Source of the DNA: Pseudonocardiales bacterium
GTDB lineage: Bacteria > Actinomycetota > Actinomycetes > Mycobacteriales > Jatrophihabitantaceae
NCBI GenBank assembly: GCA_030840415.1
Contig: JAVEEO010000329.1
Location: forward strand, 1-15,726
Reading direction: 5' to 3'
Length of the DNA: 15,726 nucleotides
This document shows, one piece after another, positions 7,985-13,919 of this stretch. Every line of letters starts with the position of its first letter. Positions within the stretch are counted from its first letter, which is position 1. The position numbers and the translations under genes were made by a program. The notes under the pieces are model-generated. The model saw nothing but the letters and a program-made list of their open reading frames with translations. It ran no database searches and had not been told where the DNA came from.

Positions 7985-8776
7985 CTACCCTGGCAGCGTT
8001 CCTATCACCACGGTGCACTGGTGCTCCTCGGACTCGACGATCCGGGCGGTGAGGCCGGCGCCGGCCATCGCCTGGGCGCCGCGTTCGGCCTGCCGCTCGC
8101 TGGTCTCGACCAGCAGGCTGCCCCCCGGAGCCAGCCAGTCCGGCGCCCCCAGCGCTATCCGCCGGTGCAACTCCACCCCGTCCGGGCCGCCGTCGAGCGC
8201 CAGCCGGGGTTCGTGCTCGCGTGCCTCGACCGGCATCAGGTCCAAAGCCGCGGTGGGCACGTACGGCGCGTTGGCAACCAGCACCTCGACGCTGCCCCGC
8301 AGCGTTGCCGGCAGCGGCTGATACAGGTCGCCGGCGTATACCCGCGCGCCGGTGCCGCCGAGGTTGCGCCTGGCGCACCGGACCGCGACCGGATCGAGGT
8401 CGACCGAGTGCAGCCGCAGGCCCTCCAGTGCCGCCAGCATCGCCAGGCCCACCGCTCCGGTTCCGCAGCACAGGTCCACCACGACGGAGCCCGGCCGGGC
8501 GCAGGCCACCGCCTGCTCCACCAGGAACGCGCTGCGCTGCCGGGGTACGAACACCCCGGCTTCGACCGCCACCCGCAGGCCGCGGAAGTCGGCCCAGCCG
8601 AGCAGCACCTCCAGTGGCAGCCCCTCGGCCCGGCGGCGCACCAGTTCTGCCAGCTCGGCCGGCCCGGCCGCGGCGGCGAGCAGCAAGCGGGCCTCGTCCT
8701 CGGCGAAGACGCACCCGGCGGCGCGCAGCGCGGTCACCGTCTGGCTCACGAGGTCGTTGCCGGCGCCGGCTGACAT
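7985..8776 (-). CDS. PrmC/HemK-related protein-(glutamine-N5) methyltransferase
   Basis: SAM-dependent methyltransferase of 263 residues, of the branch related to PrmC, the enzyme that methylates the GGQ glutamine of release factors. It shows the PrmC-like helical N-terminus and VPRQRS (78-83), the SAM-binding loop VDLCCGTGAVGL (100-111), the acidic VDLDP (125-129), the substrate-binding tetrapeptide NAPY (169-172), and the late EPRLALDGGPDG (189-200) characteristic of the family. True PrmC has NPPY; NAPYVPT is typical of the actinobacterial PrmC-related group whose substrate is not known, so I give no symbol. Start ATG 8776 has GGGGAGG (8787-8781) 4 bases upstream; a longer reading to 8818 lacks such a site. 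It is divergent from the fluoride channel genes, with 106 bases between. Confidence 0.88.
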   Translation of the reverse strand: MSAGAGNDLVSQTVTALRAAGCVFAEDEARLLLAAAAGPAELAELVRRRAEGLPLEVLLGWADFRGLRVAVEAGVFVPRQRSAFLVEQAVACARPGSVVVDLCCGTGAVGLAMLAALEGLRLHSVDLDPVAVRCARRNLGGTGARVYAGDLYQPLPATLRGSVEVLVANAPYVPTAALDLMPVEAREHEPRLALDGGPDGVELHRRIALGAPDWLAPGGSLLVETSERQAERGAQAMAGAGLTARIVESEEHQCTVVIGTLPG

Positions 8777-8811
8777 CGAGCCTCCCCGCCCCGCGCGACC
8801 TGACGCCATTC

Positions 8812-8861
8812 CCGGCACTTATAGCTGTCACCGGCACTTATACCAGCGATGCGGTGCCGGT
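8812..8861. repeat. Three CCGGCAC boxes in the divergent methyltransferase/fluC promoter
   Basis: The 12-mer CCGGCACTTATA occurs twice, at 8812-8823 and 8831-8842, exactly 19 bases apart. ACCGGCAC (8830-8837) also forms an 8-bp inverted repeat with GTGCCGGT (8854-8861). On the minus strand each copy reads TATAAGTGCCGG, so the TATAAG could double as a -10 element for the methyltransferase gene. An operator array is inferred; no regulator is known. Confidence 0.5.
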
Positions 8862-8870
8862 TCGCTGCGC

Positions 8871-8876
8871 TAGCCT
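8871..8876 (+). promoter_or_regulatory. -10 element for a probably leaderless fluC transcript
   Basis: TAGCCT fits the TANNNT -10 pattern and ends 6 bases before the GTG at 8883, where there is no Shine-Dalgarno sequence. This spacing is typical of leaderless actinobacterial genes, in which transcription starts at the start codon. Confidence 0.45.
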
Positions 8877-8882
8877 CGTCGG

Positions 8883-9461
8883 GTGAACCGTTCGACCGGC
8901 GGCCGGCACGACCAGCAGTCCCTCGGCTCGCCAAGTGAGTCCGTCGCTCCGAACCACCTCGATCCGACTTACCTCGCCCCGGACGTCGACTCCGACATCG
9001 ATCCGGACGTCGGCCGCGACGACCAGGCAGCCACCGCCGGCAGCTCGCCCGGCCTGCTCGCCGCCATCTCGGCCGGCGGCATCCTCGGCGCCGAGGCCCG
9101 CTATGCCCTGAGCGTGGCCCTGCCGTACTCCGATCGGCAGTTTCCCTGGTCGACGCTGGTCATCAACGTCACCGGCTGCCTGCTGATCGGGGTGTTGATG
9201 ACGGCGCTGCTGAGCATGCCGTCGCCGCATCGGCTGGTCCGGCCGTTCCTGGGCGTGGGCGTGCTGGGCGGGTACACCACCTACTCCGGCTTCGCCGTGG
9301 AGACCCAGGGGCTGCTGCTGCATCACCGTCCCCTGGTCGCTCTTGGCTACGCCGCCTCGACCGTGCTGGCCTGCGCCGGCGCGGTGTGGGTGGCCAGCAC
9401 GCTGACTGCCCGAGTGCTGGCACCGCGCAGCGAGCGGGTCGGCGCGGTGCGGCCCCAGTGA
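8883..9461 (+). CDS. crcB: Fluoride channel subunit FluC/CrcB (first copy, with acidic N-terminal extension)
   Basis: Membrane protein of 192 residues that exports fluoride from the cytoplasm. The channel part (about 56-180) has the family marks: GGILGAEARY (65-74), TLVINVTGC with the conserved Asn95 in helix 2, and GGYTTYSGF (129-137), the helix-3 break with the TTYS sodium-site motif and the phenylalanine of the pore. Four membrane helices are visible. Ordinary FluC proteins are about 110-130 residues; this one carries a roughly 55-residue polar N-terminus rich in Asp (PDVDSDIDPDVGRDD, 33-47). No ATG, GTG or TTG lies in frame just before the channel domain, so the extension appears real. 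Its stop overlaps the start of the second copy by 4 bases (GTGA). FluC works as a dual-topology dimer; a paired arrangement often means a heterodimer, which is an inference here. Confidence 0.92.
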   Translation: MNRSTGGRHDQQSLGSPSESVAPNHLDPTYLAPDVDSDIDPDVGRDDQAATAGSSPGLLAAISAGGILGAEARYALSVALPYSDRQFPWSTLVINVTGCLLIGVLMTALLSMPSPHRLVRPFLGVGVLGGYTTYSGFAVETQGLLLHHRPLVALGYAASTVLACAGAVWVASTLTARVLAPRSERVGAVRPQ

Positions 9462-9817
9462 CGATGCTGCTGATCGCGCTGGGCGCCGGGCTGGGCGCGC
9501 CCGCGCGATATCTGACCGACCGGGCGATCCAGGTGCGGTACCCGACGCTGTTCCCGTGGGGCACCGTGCTGGTCAACGTGCTCGCCTCCTTCATCCTCGG
9601 CATGGTGGTCGGCGCCCGGGCCGACGCGGCGGTGACGGCATTGGTCGGCACCGGCTTCTGCGGAGCGCTCTCGACCTACTCGGCCTTCGGTTACGAGACC
9701 TTCCGGCTGAGCCGACGCGGCGCCCACCGGCTCGCCGCCGGCAATGTCGCGGTGTCCCTGGTCGCCGGACTCGGGGCGGCCGCTCTGGGCTGGTGGCTCG
9801 GGGCCCCGTTGCGCTGA
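9458..9817 (+). CDS. crcB: Fluoride channel subunit FluC/CrcB (second copy)
   Basis: Compact FluC/CrcB protein of 119 residues with four predicted helices. Motifs: GAGLGAPARYLTD (9-21), TVLVNVLASF with the conserved Asn40, and GALSTYSAFGYET (69-81). Helix 2 has Ala where the first copy has Gly (NVLAS against NVTGC). The GTG start at 9458 lies inside the stop of the upstream gene (GTGA overlap), so the two are translationally coupled. That supports equal production and a possible two-subunit channel. The frame is open further back to 9386, but that part overlaps the upstream gene and lacks FluC character. Confidence 0.92.
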   Translation: MTMLLIALGAGLGAPARYLTDRAIQVRYPTLFPWGTVLVNVLASFILGMVVGARADAAVTALVGTGFCGALSTYSAFGYETFRLSRRGAHRLAAGNVAVSLVAGLGAAALGWWLGAPLR

Positions 9818-9852
9818 GCCCGCGGCCGTTGCGGTCCTCCAGGCCAGGTACT

Positions 9853-9866
9853 TGACTGAACAGTCA
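9853..9866. promoter_or_regulatory. TetR-type operator-like palindrome overlapping the ligD start codon
   Basis: TGACTG-AA-CAGTCA has 6-base arms that match perfectly around a 2-base centre; its last A is the first base of the ATG at 9866. The shape TTGACTG..CAGTCA is common for TetR-family repressor sites. Bound protein would block initiation of the ligD transcript or its translation region. No TetR gene is in the window, so regulation is inferred. Confidence 0.5.
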
Positions 9867-11473
9867 TGGCTCGCACCCCGGCAACGGCCGATGAGAAGCT
9901 GACCGGCTATCGGCGCAAGCGCGACTTCAGCCGCACCTCCGAACCGGCCGGTGACCCGGTTGCCTCCGCTCCGGCCGCCGCGCCCCGGTTCGTGGTGCAG
10001 CGGCACCGGGCCCGCCGGCTGCACTACGACGTGCGCTTCGAGATCGACGGCGTGCTGGTCAGCTGGGCGGTCCCGAAGGGCCCGACCCTGGATCCCGGCA
10101 TCCGGCACGCCGCCTTCCACGTCGAGGATCACCCGATCGAGTACATCGACTTCGAAGGCGTGATCCCGGCCGGAGAGTACGGCGGCGGCGATGTCATCGT
10201 CTGGGACGCCGGCACCTGGGAACCGGGCGAGCCGGACCCCGCGGCGGCGGTGGCAGCCGGCGAGTTGCATGCCGTGCTGCACGGAGCCAAGCTGCACGGC
10301 CAGTTCGTCCTGGTGCGGACCGGGCAGGACTCCGGCGGCAAGGAACAGTGGCTGATGCTGCACAAGCACGACGAGTACGCGGTATCCGGCTGGGATCCGG
10401 AGGAGCACCCGCGCTCGGTGCTCAGCGGCCGTACCAATGACGAGGTGCTGGCCGACCCGGACCGGATGTGGCGCTCGGACCTTCCGGCCGGCGAGGCGTC
10501 CATCGCCCTCAAGCAGGTCCCCCAGGGTCCTGCTCCGGACGAGCTGGCGGCGCTGGCCGAGCTGCCCGGCTCGGGACGGTGGCGGGTCTTCGGCCGCGAG
10601 CTCAAGCTCACCAATCTCGACAAGGCGCTCTTCGAGGGCTCGGCCGACTCGGCGCCGATCACCAAGCGGGAATTCCTCGCCTACACCGCACAAATCGCTC
10701 CACTGACCCTGCCCTACCTGGCCGGCCGGGCACTGAACATGCACCGCTTTCCGCAGGGGGCGGCCAGCAAGGGCTTCTGGCACAAGGAGCTGCCGGATTG
10801 GGCGCCCGAGTGGCTGACCCGCTGGGAGAACCCGGAGGCCGACCCCGGTGAGTCGCGGACCTACCTGGTGGTCGACGAGCCGGCCGCGCTGGTTTGGGCC
10901 GCCAACTTCGGCGCGCTGGAATGGCATGCCTGGACCTCGCTGACCGACCGCCCGCATCAGCCCAGTTACGCCCTGATCGACATCGACCCAGGCCCCGGCA
11001 CAAGCTGGCAGGACGTGCTGGTGCTGGCCCGGCTGCACCGCATCGCCTTCGAGCACCTGAAGCTGCTCGCCCGGCCGAAGGTCACCGGTCGCCGGGGCAT
11101 CCAGATCTGGGTGCCGATCACCCGGGGACCGAGCTTCGCCGACACCCGGCAGTGGGTGGAGCAGCTGTCCAGGACCGTCGGTGCGGTGGTGCCGGAGCTG
11201 CTCAGCTGGAAGTGGGGAGTGCGCGACCGGGCCGGCAAGGCCCGGCTCGACTACACCCAGAATGCGATCAACAAGACCCTGGTCGCGCCGTACAGCCCCC
11301 GCCCGGCTCCCGGGGCACCGGTGTCGATGCCGATCGGCTGGGAGGAACTGGACGACCCGACGCTGCGGCCCGACGGTCTCGGCCTGCGCGAGGCGCCGCG
11401 GCGGATCGCCGAGCGCGGAGATCTGTTCCGTCCGCTGCTCAACGCCCGGCAGGCGCTGCCGCCACTGGGCTAG
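9866..11473 (+). CDS. ligD: LigD-type NHEJ protein: 3'-phosphoesterase plus polymerase, no ligase domain
   Basis: DNA end-processing enzyme of 535 residues for bacterial non-homologous end joining. The N-terminal phosphoesterase module (about 38-190) keeps its metal and active-site residues: His47, His53, Asp55 and Arg57 (HRARRLHYDVRFE), Lys71, His89 and Tyr93 (EDHPIEY). The C-terminal polymerase/primase module (about 240-520) has NMHRFPQG, the catalytic pair Asp372/Asp374 (IDIDPG) and third Asp462 (LDYTQN). Gln413 stands where the archaeo-eukaryotic primase motif II usually has His (TGRRGIQIW against SG.KGLH). No ATP-dependent ligase module (K.DG motif) is present, so sealing must come from a separate ligase, and no Ku gene is in the window. 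The start is set by the conserved KLTGYRRKRDF opening; no Shine-Dalgarno sequence is evident. Confidence 0.92.
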   Translation: MARTPATADEKLTGYRRKRDFSRTSEPAGDPVASAPAAAPRFVVQRHRARRLHYDVRFEIDGVLVSWAVPKGPTLDPGIRHAAFHVEDHPIEYIDFEGVIPAGEYGGGDVIVWDAGTWEPGEPDPAAAVAAGELHAVLHGAKLHGQFVLVRTGQDSGGKEQWLMLHKHDEYAVSGWDPEEHPRSVLSGRTNDEVLADPDRMWRSDLPAGEASIALKQVPQGPAPDELAALAELPGSGRWRVFGRELKLTNLDKALFEGSADSAPITKREFLAYTAQIAPLTLPYLAGRALNMHRFPQGAASKGFWHKELPDWAPEWLTRWENPEADPGESRTYLVVDEPAALVWAANFGALEWHAWTSLTDRPHQPSYALIDIDPGPGTSWQDVLVLARLHRIAFEHLKLLARPKVTGRRGIQIWVPITRGPSFADTRQWVEQLSRTVGAVVPELLSWKWGVRDRAGKARLDYTQNAINKTLVAPYSPRPAPGAPVSMPIGWEELDDPTLRPDGLGLREAPRRIAERGDLFRPLLNARQALPPLG

Positions 11474-11557
11474 CGCGGCGATAGTTTTTGCCGGCCCGGC
11501 ATGAGCAAGTCGTGAGCGAGGCGCCGCAACCGCCGCGGCCGGCATGTACTGGGCGGT

Positions 11558-13888
11558 GTGACCCAGACCCTGCCCGAGCCCGTCGCGCTCGTCGACCTGC
11601 CCGAACGTGCCGGCTATCGGATCAAGCGCCTGCTGCTGGGCCCGGCGCTGGTCACCGAACGGCTGCAGGAGGAGAAGCTGTCGCGCAAGGCGGCGCTCGG
11701 AGTGCTGTCCAGCGACTGCATCTCCTCCTCGGCCTACGGCAGCGAGGAGATGCTGATCGTGCTGCTGGGCGTCTTCGGCCTGGCCGGCTTCCAGATCCTG
11801 ATGCCGCTCACCGCCGTGGTGCTGGTGGTGTTGGCCCTGATGACGCTGCTGTACCGGGAAGTCGTGATGGTCTACACCAAGGCCGGCGGTTCGTACGTGG
11901 TGGCCAGGGAGAACTTCGGTCCCAAAGTCGCCCAGATCGCAGCGGTCGCCCTGCTGATCGACTACGTGGTGACGGTGGCGGTGCAGACCGCGGCCGGCAC
12001 CGCCGCGATCACCTCACTGATGCCGGCACTCGGCGGCTACACCATGGAGATCACCGTCGGCATGGTGCTGCTGCTGGCGTACGGGAACCTGCGCGGAGTT
12101 CGCGAAGCGGCACGGGCATTCGCCTTTCCCACCTACTTCTTCGTCGCCATGGGCGGCTTGGTCATCGCGGTCGGCGGGCTCCGGGAGCTGACCGGAGATC
12201 TGCCGCGCTACCAGCACGCCGCCGGGATGATCGAGGTGAGTGACCAGCACCATGCGATCGTCTCCGGAATGGCGATCTTCGTGCTGCTCAAGGCCTTCGC
12301 CAACGGCGGCTCGTCCCTGACCGGCCTGGAGGCTATCTCCAACAGTGTCAGCGCGTTCCGTCCGCCGGAGGGACCGCACGCCCGTTCCAACCTGTCGATC
12401 CTGAGCGTGCTGCTCGGCTCGCTGGTGCTGGGAATCTCCTTCCTGGCCTGGCAAACCCATGCCACGCCCTATGCCAGCGGCAGCCCGACCGTCATCAGCC
12501 AGGTGGCCCGGGCCGCCTTCGGCGACGGGCCGCTCGGCCACCTCGGATTCGCGCTCGTGCAACTGGCCACCGCGCTGATCCTCTACACCGGTGCCAACAC
12601 CCCGTTCACCGGCTTCCCGTTCCTTGCCAGCTTCATCGCCGAGGATTCCTTCCTGCCGCGCCAGATGACCCGGCGCGGGCAACGGCTCGCGCACAGCAAC
12701 GGAATCCTGGTGCTGACCGCGATCGCACTGGCGCTGCTGCTGGGCGTCGGCGCCCACGTCGACAAGCTGGTTCCGTTCTACGCGATCGGGGTGTTCACCG
12801 GTTTTACGATGGCCGGCTTCGGAATGGCCCGGCACTACTGGACCGCTCCCCCACCCCGCCAGTACCTCAAGCTCGTGACCAGCATGGTGTGCGGCTTCAC
12901 CGCGGCGCTGGTGGTGCTGATCTTCGCGGTGGTGAAGTTCACCGAGGGCGCCTGGCTGATCGTGCTGCTCTTTCCGCTGATGTGGTTGGGGTTGGTACGG
13001 CTGAACACCCAGTACCGGTCCGAGGCGCGTTCGCTGGACCTGGCCACCACCACGGTCACCGGTGTGGAATCGATGACCCGCTACTACCCCCGCTCGGTGG
13101 TCCTGGTACTTGTCGACCGGCTGGACGTCGCGGTGATCCGCGCCCTGCGCTATGCGGGCAGCCTGCACCCCACCGAATTGCGCGCGGTACACCTGGTTCT
13201 GGACTCCGAGGATGCGCAGACCCTGCAACGGGAATGGATCCTGCGCGGCCTGGGCGATCGGGTGCCGCTGGAGCTGGTCGGCTGCCCCGATCGGCGATTG
13301 CCGCGCGGAGCGAGCCGGCTGGCGCTGCAGGCGGTGGTCTCCGAACGCGCGGAGGTGACGGTGCTGCTGCCACGGCGAACCTTCCGCCGGATCTCTCAGC
13401 GATTGCTGCACGATCGCACCGCCGACCGGATCGCCGCGGCGGTCAGCAAGCTCGCCCACGTCTCGGCGACCATCGTGCCGTTCGACACCACCCTGGGCTC
13501 TGACGTCGAGGCGCAGCTGGATGACCGGCAGGCCACGGCGGCTCGAACGCCGGCTCCGAGCCCGGCGGCCGGCACCCCAGCGATCCTCCACCCGGCAGCG
13601 AACGGCAGCGGCACATCGACCGGCCGCACCGCGATCGGCTCGGCTGTCTGGAAGCAGCAGGTGCGCATCGAGGGTGAGGTGCGGGTGGTCCGGGCCGGCA
13701 CCGCCGCCGGCCGGTCCCTGGAGGTGCAGGTGTTCGACGAGACCGGCGGCATCCAGTTGCTGTTCTTCGGACGCACCGCCATCGCCGGCATCGTCCCCGG
13801 CGCCCGGCTGCGTGCCTGCGGCCGGGTGGGTGAGTACAAGGGGCACCTGGCGCTGGCCAATCCGCGCTATGAACTGATCGCTCGCTGA
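11558..13888 (+). CDS. KimA-like APC-superfamily potassium transporter fused to an OB-fold domain
   Basis: Membrane transporter of 776 residues. Residues about 40-485 form the APC/LeuT-fold core with about 12 helices. SSDCISSSAYGSEEM (51-65) matches the KimA opening SSDALSS.AY.TEE, and Asp53/Tyr60 have the spacing of the potassium-coordinating pair in Bacillus KimA. TKAGGSYVVARENFG (107-121) and EAISNSVSAFRPPEG (258-272) are also typical of this group. Residues about 510-645 form a soluble USP-like alpha/beta domain (VVLVLVDRLDVAVIRALRYA). A Pro/Ala linker (655-690) leads to an OB-fold (about 696-776: VRIEGEVRVVRAG, VFDETGGIQLLFFGR, IVPGARLRACGRVGEYKGHLALANPRYEL). That last domain resembles the small OB-fold protein encoded near the Trk/Ceo and APC potassium genes of mycobacteria. 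The GTG start has no strong ribosome site. kdpD follows after 31 bases, so cotranscription is likely. Potassium as substrate is inferred from family and neighbour. Confidence 0.88.
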   Translation: MTQTLPEPVALVDLPERAGYRIKRLLLGPALVTERLQEEKLSRKAALGVLSSDCISSSAYGSEEMLIVLLGVFGLAGFQILMPLTAVVLVVLALMTLLYREVVMVYTKAGGSYVVARENFGPKVAQIAAVALLIDYVVTVAVQTAAGTAAITSLMPALGGYTMEITVGMVLLLAYGNLRGVREAARAFAFPTYFFVAMGGLVIAVGGLRELTGDLPRYQHAAGMIEVSDQHHAIVSGMAIFVLLKAFANGGSSLTGLEAISNSVSAFRPPEGPHARSNLSILSVLLGSLVLGISFLAWQTHATPYASGSPTVISQVARAAFGDGPLGHLGFALVQLATALILYTGANTPFTGFPFLASFIAEDSFLPRQMTRRGQRLAHSNGILVLTAIALALLLGVGAHVDKLVPFYAIGVFTGFTMAGFGMARHYWTAPPPRQYLKLVTSMVCGFTAALVVLIFAVVKFTEGAWLIVLLFPLMWLGLVRLNTQYRSEARSLDLATTTVTGVESMTRYYPRSVVLVLVDRLDVAVIRALRYAGSLHPTELRAVHLVLDSEDAQTLQREWILRGLGDRVPLELVGCPDRRLPRGASRLALQAVVSERAEVTVLLPRRTFRRISQRLLHDRTADRIAAAVSKLAHVSATIVPFDTTLGSDVEAQLDDRQATAARTPAPSPAAGTPAILHPAANGSGTSTGRTAIGSAVWKQQVRIEGEVRVVRAGTAAGRSLEVQVFDETGGIQLLFFGRTAIAGIVPGARLRACGRVGEYKGHLALANPRYELIAR

Positions 13889-13919
13889 ACCGTTACGGGC
13901 CGGGTGGACACTGAGCGGC

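Noticed and set aside
8843..8882. Fluoride (crcB) riboswitch before fluC
   Set aside because: The likely transcript is leaderless and there is no room or consensus for the fluoride aptamer.
9347..11545. Minus-strand open frame of 732 codons opposite fluC and ligD
   Set aside because: It crosses three well-supported plus-strand genes and has no recognisable domain; it arises from third-position G/C bias.
11496..11546. Direct repeat of CCGGCATG (11496-11503 and 11539-11546) between ligD and the transporter
   Set aside because: Eight bases in GC-rich DNA can repeat by chance, and neither copy has the position of a promoter or ribosome site.
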